The position numbers were made by a program, and so were the translations under genes. From NCBI GenBank assembly GCA_034002905.1, contig JAVEZQ010000003.1:169517-233516 (forward strand): a stretch of 64,000 nucleotides of DNA. Reading direction: 5' to 3'. The notes below the pieces were generated by a model. The model made no database searches, had not been told where the DNA came from, and worked only from the letters and a program-made list of their open reading frames with translations. This stretch comes from UBA8914 sp034002905. Its GTDB lineage: Bacteria > Pseudomonadota > Alphaproteobacteria > UBA9219. This document shows, piece after piece, positions 34,391-42,812 of this stretch (the stretch's first letter is position 1; every line of letters starts with the position of its first letter).

Positions 34391-35020
34391 ATGTTTGGAC
34401 CCAAAGATAAAGAAGTCGTCACAACAACAGAAGACACAGCAGGCGCAGCAGGGGCGGCCTCTCGTTCAGGTATCCCTGACACTTCACGCATGATGGCCTC
34501 TGCACCTATGCAGGGACGCCGTCCGGATATGGGCCACTCACGTCGCACGCACAGCACGCCACATGATATGGGCGAACGCAAGCTCACGGTTGGCAAGGGG
34601 CTCTCGCTCGCGGGTGAGATCACCGCATGTGACGTTCTGGTTGTCGAAGGCAAAGTCGAAGCGCGTCTGTCGGACGGCAAGCTTTTGGAAATCACCGAGT
34701 CGGGGCAATTTCGCGGCAGCGTAGAAATCGAAAATGCCGACATCGCAGGTCGCTACGATGGCGAGCTAACCGTTCATGGTCGCTTGACCATTCGCGGAAC
34801 GGGTCGCATCACCGGTATCATCAAATATGGTGAGCTTGAAGTCAACGCAGGGGGCCAGATCATCGGCGAGATGCAGGTTGTCGGCGGCGGCGCTGGAGCT
34901 GGAAACCAGAAGGGTCCCGGATTCAAGAGCGCTTCAAAATTTGCGGCGGCCTCGCTGGAAGACGAGGAAAAAGACGACGATGGCGCCCTCTTCTCACGCA
35001 AGACGGCTGTGAACAGCTAA
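34391..35020 (+). CDS. Bactofilin family cytoskeletal protein
   Basis: Polymer-forming protein that in Alphaproteobacteria helps localise cell-wall or stalk enzymes. The 209 residues comprise a flexible N-terminus (1-62, Ala/Ser/Arg-rich), the right-handed beta-helix bactofilin domain (about 63-165, LTVGKGLSLAGEITACDVLVVEGKV ... LTIRGTGRITGIIKYGELEV) and a disordered acidic tail. The ATG at 34391 has AAGGGG seven bases upstream. No M23 peptidase partner is adjacent. A strong terminator follows, so it is a single-gene unit. Confidence 0.92.
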   Translation: MFGPKDKEVVTTTEDTAGAAGAASRSGIPDTSRMMASAPMQGRRPDMGHSRRTHSTPHDMGERKLTVGKGLSLAGEITACDVLVVEGKVEARLSDGKLLEITESGQFRGSVEIENADIAGRYDGELTVHGRLTIRGTGRITGIIKYGELEVNAGGQIIGEMQVVGGGAGAGNQKGPGFKSASKFAAASLEDEEKDDDGALFSRKTAVNS

Positions 35021-35042
35021 TCGTTTTTTTACGACAGGAAAA

Positions 35043-35076
35043 AGCGGCTATTCCTTACGAATGGCCGCTTTTTTTA
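35043..35076 (+). terminator. Intrinsic terminator of the bactofilin gene
   Basis: Eleven-bp stem AGCGGCTATTC/GAATGGCCGCT with one U-G pair and loop CTTAC, followed by eight T (35069-35076). Confidence 0.88.
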
Positions 35077-35108
35077 TCCCTCTTTACAACCAACAATAAT
35101 TTTGTGTC

Positions 35109-35720
35109 ATGCTTCCGCTTCGCCCCTTTTATATGATCCGCCATGGACAAACGGTCGCCAATCGCGAAGGATGGGCTTCTGGCTCTATCGATACAAAGCT
35201 AACCGATCTCGGCAAAGAGCAAGCACGCGCCGCGCAATCCGTTTTGCCTTTTCTGCCACAAAAACCAACGGCTCTTTATCACAGCGCGCTGTCCCGCGCA
35301 CGCGATACGGCTATCATCCTGAACGAGATTCTGAATTTACCCATGATTGAATGCGCCGATCTAAATGAACAAAATTTCGGCACTTGGGCTGGCCAGCCAT
35401 GGGAGAACTGTCACGCCAAACTCGTGGCCGGAGAAACACCCCCGCAAGGCGAAGGCCGCGAGGTCTTTAATGCACGCGTAATGCACGGGCTCCATTTTGT
35501 CCTAACCACAACAACCGGCCTTCCCCTGATCGCCTCGCATGGCGGCGTGTTTGACGCGCTCGTGCAATCCTACGGCTTCGAGATACCGGATGTTAAGAAC
35601 TGCCACCTCTACGGGTTTGAGCCCTGCACAAACGAAGCGCCCTTTCCTTGGACGATTTGGCATTATGGATGCGAGAGCGAAGACTCCTCGACAAAAGAAC
35701 AAATTGTTCTTATTGACTAA
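35109..35720 (+). CDS. Histidine phosphatase superfamily protein (phosphoglycerate mutase-like)
   Basis: 203-residue branch-1 histidine phosphatase. The catalytic RHG triplet is at residues 11-13 (MIRHGQTVANREG). HSALSRARDTA and the second catalytic His in LIASHGGVFDAL (about 145) complete the site. The substrate could be a phosphosugar, a cobalamin or nucleotide intermediate or phosphoglycerate; the sequence does not decide. No clear ribosome-binding site precedes ATG 35109 or the alternative ATG 35133. Its TAA overlaps the stop of the convergent glycan-cluster gene. Confidence 0.85.
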   Translation: MLPLRPFYMIRHGQTVANREGWASGSIDTKLTDLGKEQARAAQSVLPFLPQKPTALYHSALSRARDTAIILNEILNLPMIECADLNEQNFGTWAGQPWENCHAKLVAGETPPQGEGREVFNARVMHGLHFVLTTTTGLPLIASHGGVFDALVQSYGFEIPDVKNCHLYGFEPCTNEAPFPWTIWHYGCESEDSSTKEQIVLID

Positions 35721-36913
35721 CGACCAGATGGTGGTGTTTGCCACAAGTCTTCAACAGCTTTTTTAACCGGAGCGGTGACTTTTTGGTGGTCAAAGGCAAG
35801 CCTCTCGCAAACCGCCTGATAGCCAGAGGCACGATAATCCTGTCCGACTTCACACAAGGCAAAAGCCTGCGCGATCACATCGCTTAAATCATCATTCCAC
35901 TCAAACCCCTGATACTGTGGAAGATCCCCAAACAGGGCATCTGATCGCTCAGTCTTGTCCGTTATCGTGACTGCGCCAAGCATCATGGAATAATAGACTC
36001 GTTCGTGCAGGCCGTCGCGCCAAAGAGGATTCGTATTGGCGCAAAGACTGAAGTGAGCCATGCTTCGATACATATCCAACATAGAACAAGGCTTATGGAA
36101 CTGCGTGCGTCGTGGAATATCTATTAAATAATCCCACCCGCGTCCGATGATACGTGAAGGATGGGGCAACATCGCACGCGCCATTTTATCACTGCGCCAC
36201 CCACGAATATAACGATCCACTTCCTGCATGACCCCAAAGAAATCGTCGGCATTTTCCGTGGAAATTCTTCGATCCTGAAAAATCTGTGCCGTCGCGTCGG
36301 CAAGATCTAGGTTCCGGTTGGCCTTGGCCAGAGCCGCTAGATCAAACAAGATTTCACGCAAGGCCATGGGATAACCTTGCCAAGTTGTTTCAATATCGGC
36401 AGGGTTATCTGCTGTTTTCACAAACAAAATCCACTTTGCGGCTTTTTCAAGTGGCGCACGATTTTGCCATGGTTTTCTTACCCCTCTTATCGGGAGCAAA
36501 AGAACATTGCTGCGCGAGCGAAGATACTTCTCCTTCACCTCAAAATGATCGCGCACATGATACACATTGATGACATAGGAACTATCAACCGCGTGCTGAC
36601 GATAATTGTAACAAGGGTGATCGTACCAGAGCGAAACAAAGGGGATTCTTATCGCCTCCCATAAATTCTGGCCCTTGTCATTTTCGAGCTGGCTGCCTAC
36701 ACCCGCAAAACCAAAAACGAACGAAAGGTCTTTGCGTCCCAACGCCTGCGAGAGCCGTGTAATGCCATCTGGCTGGAACAGATCTATAATTTCATAGCTG
36801 TATCCGCATTCTTTCCAAATCTCTCCATATCCGCGTGAAGACGCTTCGAGCACGCCGTTTTCATTTTCGGCAACAAGGCCAACGATGTGCTTGCGATCTT
36901 TCGGGTCGAGCAT
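35717..36913 (-). CDS. CgeB-like glycosyltransferase family protein
   Basis: 398-residue protein, last gene of the glycan cluster. The C-terminal half resembles the glycosyl-transferase-1-like domain of CgeB proteins. Evidence is the segment DGLHERVYYSMMLGAVTITDKTE (about 325-347), where HER and the Gly-Ala lie as in nucleotide-sugar-binding GT-B enzymes, preceded by YRSMAHFSLCANTNP. The N-terminal domain has FGFAGVGSQL and a SLWYDHPC motif. The start at 36913 was chosen by its AGAGGATTCTT site; the open frame extends far into the upstream methyltransferase gene and is not real there. It overlaps the convergent phosphatase stop by four bases. Donor and acceptor are unknown. Confidence 0.7.
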   Translation of the reverse strand: MLDPKDRKHIVGLVAENENGVLEASSRGYGEIWKECGYSYEIIDLFQPDGITRLSQALGRKDLSFVFGFAGVGSQLENDKGQNLWEAIRIPFVSLWYDHPCYNYRQHAVDSSYVINVYHVRDHFEVKEKYLRSRSNVLLLPIRGVRKPWQNRAPLEKAAKWILFVKTADNPADIETTWQGYPMALREILFDLAALAKANRNLDLADATAQIFQDRRISTENADDFFGVMQEVDRYIRGWRSDKMARAMLPHPSRIIGRGWDYLIDIPRRTQFHKPCSMLDMYRSMAHFSLCANTNPLWRDGLHERVYYSMMLGAVTITDKTERSDALFGDLPQYQGFEWNDDLSDVIAQAFALCEVGQDYRASGYQAVCERLAFDHQKVTAPVKKAVEDLWQTPPSGR

Positions 36914-36932
36914 AAGAATCCTCTTTCCCTCT

Positions 36933-37865
36933 CTACACACGATGGACGATAAAGGATCGCCCGAACACAGCATAGTTGCGGTAGCTTTCAATGGAAAGTT
37001 CGGGATGCGCGGCAAGCCATTCACACACAGCTCGTCGCTCGCCCTTCTCGTTCGAAGCCCCAAGCTGATCATAATCATCAAACAGCAACAGGGATCCTTG
37101 CACCAAAGCTGACGAGATAAACTCGAGCGCCTGCAACGCAGGTTCATACACATCCACATCGATATGGGCGATCGAGATTTTCTCGATGCCATAATCGGCA
37201 GGCATCTTCCCGACAAGCGTATGATCGAAAAAACCCTTGGTTGCGGTAATGCGCGAAGTGTCCGCACCGATAAACTTCATATTATAGCGAAAGGTTTCAA
37301 CATTAGCATAGTAGTCGCCGTCTTTAAAATGCGTCGTCTCCGTCTCCATCGCGCCGCCAATGCCTTGGAAAGAGTCAAAAGCATAAAAACTATCGCATTT
37401 TTTTTCAAAAAGTTGATAGGCAAGAGAAAACGTCATGCCATCAAAGACACCAAACTCGCAATAGGCTCCCCGACATTTCACCGTTCCGATATACTGGCTG
37501 GCAAGCCAGAACATGCCCGAATAATTGAGCCCTATGGGTTTGTATTCAGGGATCGAGTCAAAAACGCGACGACCTGGCGCACAAAAAACAACGGGGATAC
37601 CCATTTCTTTTGCCGGGCTCATGGCGGCATAAGCCGGTCGTGCATCGTCAACATCACAGGCGACGACAACCACAAGGGCAACATCATTGGCCGGCTTTTC
37701 TCTTAACCCAAGCAAGACAAGCCGCTCCTCCGAAAATGTTGACAGGACATTGGCAAAACGATCCCGCGCCCTGTCCGTCAGGACCAACGCGACACGACCG
37801 GGCGAAACATCAGCCAAATGACTCAATATATCGTCATAAATACGCTGTGATATCGGATCAAACAT
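36933..37865 (-). CDS. TylF/MycF-type O-methyltransferase
   Basis: 310-residue SAM-dependent methyltransferase. The C-terminal 190 residues match macrocin O-methyltransferases: AYCEFGVFDGMTFSLA (SAM loop, about 134-149), YAFDSFQGIGG, HIDVDVYEPALQALEFI and LLLFDDYDQLG, where the Asp pair is the usual Mg-binding site. About 110 N-terminal residues form an additional domain with an alternating hydrophobic pattern (VALVLTDRARDRF, VVVVACDVDDARPA) that I do not recognise. The ATG has AAAGGAGCG upstream. It presumably methylates a sugar hydroxyl in the glycan made by this cluster. Confidence 0.82.
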   Translation of the reverse strand: MFDPISQRIYDDILSHLADVSPGRVALVLTDRARDRFANVLSTFSEERLVLLGLREKPANDVALVVVVACDVDDARPAYAAMSPAKEMGIPVVFCAPGRRVFDSIPEYKPIGLNYSGMFWLASQYIGTVKCRGAYCEFGVFDGMTFSLAYQLFEKKCDSFYAFDSFQGIGGAMETETTHFKDGDYYANVETFRYNMKFIGADTSRITATKGFFDHTLVGKMPADYGIEKISIAHIDVDVYEPALQALEFISSALVQGSLLLFDDYDQLGASNEKGERRAVCEWLAAHPELSIESYRNYAVFGRSFIVHRV

Positions 37866-37877
37866 ATCTTCGCTCCT

Positions 37878-38924
37878 TTATTTCTCTTTTGGCGGTAATG
37901 GCCGATTGAATCCGGTAATAATCTGCTCAAGCTCTTTCACATAGGCCTCGCGCTTGCGGCCAAAGTCACGGTAATACTCACGCCGTTCCTCAAGTTCCTT
38001 GATATAGGCCTGACACCGCTGCCATTCCTGTCCAGCGGTTTCAAGCCGATTGTTAAGTTCTTTGGTGCGCAGCCGTTCCTGACCAACCTCAACTTCATAC
38101 ATAAATCGACTTAACTCCAACACGGCAAAAAGCGGTGCGGCCCAATCCAGATGCTCGCAGATATCTTTAAGAACAGCCTTCTGACGATCGTCCAAATCTT
38201 CGTCCCGCCACAGCATCGCAAGGCCATTGACGATAAACGTCGTGTGAAAGCGCCAGTCGGGATGCGCGGCAACAAAATCTTCAACAGCCGTCAAAATGCC
38301 GTTACGCGAACCGCCGCTTTCCAGCGCTTTATGATAATACCCCCCCGCCGAGGCCCCGCCTTCGAGAGCCTTTACAGAAAAAGGCGAGAGCCCCAGCTCA
38401 AAACTATGCGGATGCGGTGCGGTTACATCGGATGGGTCACAGTAAAAGTCGCGGCGGCCACAAGGCCACCCTACATCATGCACAAACAGGAAGGGTCGCT
38501 TTCCCCCTTCCCGCTCGATCCTAGCCAGAGCTTCCAGCTCCTTCAAAACAACCTCGTAATGATGATCGCCATCGACAAAGACGACATCCAGAACAGGCGC
38601 GTTTTTTAGAAAATCTAGAGACTTCTTCTTATGCACCTCAACAACGTCGGCCAGCTCCGGCTTTTCGGCTGGGTTGGGGTCACAGATCAAAAGCTTGGCC
38701 TGCTTCCGGCGGCAGTAATCAGCAAGAAACGATGTGTGTCCGCCAAGCTCGCTCCCAATCTCGCACAATGTTTTGGGAGCCAACGCCTCCAGCAAGGGGC
38801 CGGTAAAGCTGCTATAATTCGCCATGGAATAGATATTGCCTGCGCGCTGCGCATAGGGCGGCAAAGGAAAGAGATCAACGGCATGTGGCTCAAGCAGCAT
38901 CGTGATATAATCCTTTTCGCTCAT
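37878..38924 (-). CDS. Class I SAM methyltransferase with C-terminal coiled coil
   Basis: 348-residue protein. Residues 45-175 form a Methyltransf_24-type Rossmann domain: LCEIGSELGGHTSFLA (about 53-68), ICDPNP and VVFVDGDHHYEVVLKELEAL. The last 75 residues are a charged coiled coil (RLRTKELNNRLETAGQEW ... YIKELEERREYYRDFG). Cephalosporin-hydroxylase-like and glycan methyltransferases share this fold. The ATG overlaps the stop of the upstream glycosyltransferase (ATGA), indicating coupled translation. The coiled coil suggests assembly with another cluster protein or chain-length control, which is inference only. Confidence 0.78.
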   Translation of the reverse strand: MSEKDYITMLLEPHAVDLFPLPPYAQRAGNIYSMANYSSFTGPLLEALAPKTLCEIGSELGGHTSFLADYCRRKQAKLLICDPNPAEKPELADVVEVHKKKSLDFLKNAPVLDVVFVDGDHHYEVVLKELEALARIEREGGKRPFLFVHDVGWPCGRRDFYCDPSDVTAPHPHSFELGLSPFSVKALEGGASAGGYYHKALESGGSRNGILTAVEDFVAAHPDWRFHTTFIVNGLAMLWRDEDLDDRQKAVLKDICEHLDWAAPLFAVLELSRFMYEVEVGQERLRTKELNNRLETAGQEWQRCQAYIKELEERREYYRDFGRKREAYVKELEQIITGFNRPLPPKEK

Positions 38925-39817
38925 GCTGCTTTCTCCGCCTCAACTTTTTGCTCGTCCCATTTTTTCATAAGGGCTTCGCGATAGGCCTGCAAAATGCTCC
39001 ACATCGCGCCGTGTTGTCGTCCAAGCCCCAACATCATACCAAGCCCAAAACGTCCATTATTGATATCGTCACGCATCCATTTATTGCGAATATGGGCGTC
39101 ATATCGCGCATGCACATCTATATGATGCGTCACTGTATTGGCATACTCATCCTTGGCCTGTTGCAATTCGGGCGGACGAAGATGATAGTTCGCCAATCTT
39201 TCAGGAAAAACACCGATATCCCCGAGCTGCAGAACTTTGAGCGCGAAGTCCCAGTCCCCTAGGACGGGCAAACTTTCATCAAAACCCTCGACCGCCTCAT
39301 AAACAGAGCGTGAAAAGAGGAAAGCTATGGGTGGGAACTGGTTACGCTGGAGCATATCAACGAGATAAACAGCCTTCACCCAAGCATTATAGGGCTTGTT
39401 CTCCACGATCTCCCATCCATCGGGCAATAGGCGCTCCCTAATCTCGTTTGTCCCGCTAATCGCACCGCACAATTCGGGACTCTGATCCAGATAAGCCACC
39501 ATCTTTTCTAGATAGGTTGGCTCCCACGTGTCATCATCATCATGAATGGCAATATAGCGGCTCTCGCACGAGCGACACCCAAGATTGGACGCCGCCTCCA
39601 TACCGATTGACAGAGCATTGTCGATCTGGACAGTGTGAATACCTGCTTCTCGCGCCTTGGCCACCACATCCTGTACGGGTGCCGGATCGCCACCGTCATT
39701 CACAACAACCCAGATCAAATCTTTAAACGTCTGGTTGACAACGCTCTGCATCGCGCGCGGCAGGAGAAGCGGCCTGTTTTTCGTGCGCGTGATCACGGCA
39801 ACGGCGGGAATAGGCAT
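38921..39817 (-). CDS. Glycosyltransferase family 2
   Basis: 298-residue GT-A glycosyltransferase. AVAVITRTKNRPLLLPRAMQ at the N-terminus binds the nucleotide sugar. The DDD metal-binding motif is in IAIHDDDDTWEP (about residues 93-104), and GFDESLPVLGDWDFALKVLQ supplies the ED-type catalytic region. The ATG at 39817 was chosen because it has AAAGGAG upstream and directly overlaps the previous stop (TAATG); the longer frame is spurious. The WVVVNDGGDP segment follows the normal SND pattern of the family. Sugar specificity is unknown. Confidence 0.88.
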   Translation of the reverse strand: MPIPAVAVITRTKNRPLLLPRAMQSVVNQTFKDLIWVVVNDGGDPAPVQDVVAKAREAGIHTVQIDNALSIGMEAASNLGCRSCESRYIAIHDDDDTWEPTYLEKMVAYLDQSPELCGAISGTNEIRERLLPDGWEIVENKPYNAWVKAVYLVDMLQRNQFPPIAFLFSRSVYEAVEGFDESLPVLGDWDFALKVLQLGDIGVFPERLANYHLRPPELQQAKDEYANTVTHHIDVHARYDAHIRNKWMRDDINNGRFGLGMMLGLGRQHGAMWSILQAYREALMKKWDEQKVEAEKAA

Positions 39818-41100
39818 TATCGGGATCTCCTTTGATAGGCATAGGCCAAATAGCGTAAAATCAACTGTTCCACCGCGCGCGCCAAGCGCGGAGAGAGGCG
39901 GATGGCAGTGTAGCAAGCGCAAATAAACGGGGCAAGCACCGGAAACTCGCGTTTGATTTGCCCCTGCCTCCACAAAGCATGACGAATACGCCAGATTTGC
40001 TGGGAAAATGGCGCGGCGTCTTTTTCAAGCATAACAGGTACCCGTAACGTCTTGCCAAAATCTGCCGAGCGCGGTGGCACAAGCAAAGACTCGATATCCA
40101 TACGAGAGGGAAAACGGATTTTCCGGGACAAGCGCCGCAGGGCCCTTTCCTTGCGCCGCTCCACCTCATCTATGGGTATGTCCGTCTCGACCGTATCAAA
40201 ATACGTCATGACTCCCTGCCAATGGGCGTCATCGCCCTGACCAAGTCGCGGATCTTCTGTCACATTAGGCCATGGCACGGCGCCGCCTGCTTCATCTCGC
40301 TGATAGCCTTCCGTACTTTGAATGGCGAGTTCAAGCGGTGACTCGACGATATGGTGATACTCGAACAACGCGCCGCCTTGCGCCCCGTAACGCAACGTCG
40401 TTTGATCGACCAAAAGGCCACTCATATAGGGAAACTGCGGTAAATGCTCCCCGCGTGTGTTCCACTTTCCAACGTAAAGGCCCGTCCACTTCCTGTCCTT
40501 GAAATGCCGCGCAAGCATGAGCTGCGCCGTTCCGCTCCATCCCGTATCGACGAGAAGGTTTTCCTGAGCCATCAGGGGGGCCATATAGTCCTCAAACAAA
40601 GCCCCCTGCTCTTCAAACATCGCGCGCATCTCGCGCCCCAAGGGAGCGTCGGCATGATAAAGTGCGGCAAAAGACGCCACATCGGCCTTGGCCCCTTTAA
40701 GCTCCCTAGGCAACGCTTCCACAAGGGCTGGCTCGCTATGCTCCCGCAACGCAGGCATGACCGCACGGATCATCTCGGTTAGTGAGGCCCCGTAAAACTC
40801 GCGGCACAAAATCGGCGCGACGGGCTCAAAGTTTCGTGCCAAGCACCCTTTGCACGCCGCCAGACGGGAAAGATAAAGGTCATGTTGCGGTATCATGGGT
40901 TGGCGTCCCGTTTTCTTGAGATACACACCATACATCTCGCGCAAACGAAGGCCGCCACGAGCGACATAGAGCGCAGAAGCATCACGCGACGCATAGGCTG
41001 CCTGATAAACGTCCAGCTTGGCGCAAAAAGACCAATAAAGCGGGCCCAAAAGCTCCTGCCCCGCCCGACGCGCCGCATCGCTTTTTATCTTCTCGCTCAT
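39817..41100 (-). CDS. Conserved glycan-cluster protein, partner of the upstream HAD hydrolase
   Basis: 427-residue soluble protein of unknown biochemical function. It resembles the C-terminal part of large HAD proteins found in polysaccharide loci. Shared features are LLGPLYWSFCAKL near the start, the ALYVARGGLRLREMY segment (equivalent to the lyFlaRDGyl motif), LYLSRLAAC and the LLVDTGWSGTAQLML motif. The gene starts within the stop of the HAD gene (ATGA at 41097-41100). What is one polypeptide in other bacteria is therefore split into two coupled genes here. The GG in place of the usual DG in that motif is notable. Confidence 0.65.
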   Translation of the reverse strand: MSEKIKSDAARRAGQELLGPLYWSFCAKLDVYQAAYASRDASALYVARGGLRLREMYGVYLKKTGRQPMIPQHDLYLSRLAACKGCLARNFEPVAPILCREFYGASLTEMIRAVMPALREHSEPALVEALPRELKGAKADVASFAALYHADAPLGREMRAMFEEQGALFEDYMAPLMAQENLLVDTGWSGTAQLMLARHFKDRKWTGLYVGKWNTRGEHLPQFPYMSGLLVDQTTLRYGAQGGALFEYHHIVESPLELAIQSTEGYQRDEAGGAVPWPNVTEDPRLGQGDDAHWQGVMTYFDTVETDIPIDEVERRKERALRRLSRKIRFPSRMDIESLLVPPRSADFGKTLRVPVMLEKDAAPFSQQIWRIRHALWRQGQIKREFPVLAPFICACYTAIRLSPRLARAVEQLILRYLAYAYQRRSR

Positions 41101-41867
41101 CGCCGCGCCTCCAATCCGCTGAAGCGCAACCGCATCAAGAACAGGGCAAGTCGCATACTCACAGCGATCCGCCAAGCCAAGGAACGAGGTGTATGAATAG
41201 CCTTGATCCCTTTGCTTCGCGGACTATCAAAATCGCTGTGACGGCTATCGCCCAGATGAAGAACCTGCTCCGGCCCGCAGCCCTCTTGCATCATGACATG
41301 CTCAAATAACTTCCCGTTGCCGCGCTTACTCAGGCCGCTTTCGCAGCTGACATAGCCACCATCCCACTTGAAGCCCAGCGAACAATGTTGGCACAGTGCT
41401 TCGATGTCCGCCTTGCCGAGAAACATATCGCTGACGAAGATCACCTTGATTCCGCGCTGCTGGCAAACTTTGAGCTGCGCGATTAACGAGGCATTCGCAC
41501 GGAGCTGCGTCTTTTCATAGGCGATTTCGGCCTCGTGCAATAAATCAATTGCTTGATCACCAAGCCCCAAAGCCCTCACCATCAAATAAAAAATATCCGT
41601 CAACGACGGCTCGCGGCAGCCTTCACACAATCTTGCTGTCGCATAGGCCGCGCGCCACGCCATCACACGAGCAGCATAAAGGGCCCATGCCGAAGGAACT
41701 GGGGCAACGCCCCCTTCAGCGAGGACTCTGTGCGCCCAGCCTGCCCATTGCCTAGTGCGCTCAAGCTCCGGCGTCGTGGTCCGAAACAAGACTGTGTCGA
41801 ATACATCGGCAAAAACATGTGTGATGCGCGGATTCCGCTCTAGCGTTGCAAGGACATCCGCTACCAC
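41097..41867 (-). CDS. HAD-superfamily hydrolase of the glycan cluster
   Basis: 256-residue haloacid-dehalogenase-fold protein. The motif I region is HVFADVFDTVLFR (about 17-29), with DVFDT as the nucleophile/acid pair. Motif II lies in VIFVSDMFLGKAD, and motif III/IV in KRGNGK ... VLHLGDSRHSDFDSPRSKG. The start is probably GTG 41867, with GGGGA seven bases upstream inside the preceding gene's end. It likely dephosphorylates a sugar or acts with the following coupled gene. Related fused proteins are widespread in capsule and O-antigen loci but poorly characterised. Confidence 0.8.
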   Translation of the reverse strand: MVADVLATLERNPRITHVFADVFDTVLFRTTTPELERTRQWAGWAHRVLAEGGVAPVPSAWALYAARVMAWRAAYATARLCEGCREPSLTDIFYLMVRALGLGDQAIDLLHEAEIAYEKTQLRANASLIAQLKVCQQRGIKVIFVSDMFLGKADIEALCQHCSLGFKWDGGYVSCESGLSKRGNGKLFEHVMMQEGCGPEQVLHLGDSRHSDFDSPRSKGIKAIHTPRSLAWRIAVSMRLALFLMRLRFSGLEARR

Positions 41868-41870
41868 AGA

Positions 41871-42812
41871 TCAATCCCCACCCAGATAGGCACGCAAGGC
41901 AGTGACCTCTTCGCCCAGCACTTCGTTTGGTGTATCGGCCCCATCCCAAACGGCATTCAAGGAGTTAAGTTCGGGATCAGTCCCGTCATTGACGGTATAA
42001 ATGCGATGGCGTTGTTGATTATACCCGTCATGCAACTTGGCTAGAACTTGCCGATATTGAGTAAGTGCAGGGGCAAATGTTGCCGGATCGCTCGCGCACT
42101 GTTTGTCATAAAGCTCGGATGCGAACTGATAAAGTTCGATGTCATAGCCATGTGTCTCCTCGACCTTCTTGCGGGCATCATCGGGAACCTTATCCAGCTT
42201 TTCGGGGCTGATATTCTTTGAAATAAAGAACGGATGCTGCCAACGAAACAAGCGCGCCAAGCGCAAGGCGCTTTCATCAAACTTTTCGGCCAAACCGATC
42301 CCGACAATCTCATGTTCCAGATTGTGCTTGGCAAGTTTGAGTGTTTCTGCCGTCACGGGCTCTAAAAAACGACCGGCAATATACTGTGTCATCAAATTAT
42401 TGAAATAAACCTTTTGATTACACAAGTCTGCATAGGCCAGCGCATCCATTTCACCGCTTTTAATTTTGGCATATAAACGGTGCGGAGGATAATCCTTAGC
42501 AAAAAAGAAGTCGGAAAAATAACGCGCAATAGGCTCCCTCAGGAAAGTGAAATAGCGATAAGGCTGCGGCAAGCTTTTGTGAACGCCAAACACTTCATGC
42601 CCGTGTATCAAGCTGAACTGGCTGTAATAGTCTTCGTCGCGGCTCCAATACCATTCCCGCCCATCCGGAAGGCCCGAAAAAGTGAACACTTGGGACAAAT
42701 CGTAGTTCTGGGCGATGAGCGAACGCACCGATGAGCCGGCCGTTTTCGGGATATGGATAAAAATCACGGTCTCATCGACAGCTTTCTGAATTTGCGGCGC
42801 AAGATTCGACAT
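41871..42812 (-). CDS. PAPS-dependent sulfotransferase (Sulfotransfer_2 type)
   Basis: 313-residue sulfotransferase. The 5'-phosphosulfate loop HIPKTAGSS occupies residues 20-28. The 3'-phosphate-binding segment is LREPIARYFSDF (91-102), with the Arg and Ser in the expected places. HGHEVFG (70-76) follows the pattern of Golgi-type carbohydrate sulfotransferases. The gene starts immediately after cysNC (stop and start separated by no more than one base), directly linking PAPS production to its use. The acceptor is presumably the glycan made by the downstream glycosyltransferases, which is inference from position. Confidence 0.88.
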   Translation of the reverse strand: MSNLAPQIQKAVDETVIFIHIPKTAGSSVRSLIAQNYDLSQVFTFSGLPDGREWYWSRDEDYYSQFSLIHGHEVFGVHKSLPQPYRYFTFLREPIARYFSDFFFAKDYPPHRLYAKIKSGEMDALAYADLCNQKVYFNNLMTQYIAGRFLEPVTAETLKLAKHNLEHEIVGIGLAEKFDESALRLARLFRWQHPFFISKNISPEKLDKVPDDARKKVEETHGYDIELYQFASELYDKQCASDPATFAPALTQYRQVLAKLHDGYNQQRHRIYTVNDGTDPELNSLNAVWDGADTPNEVLGEEVTALRAYLGGD

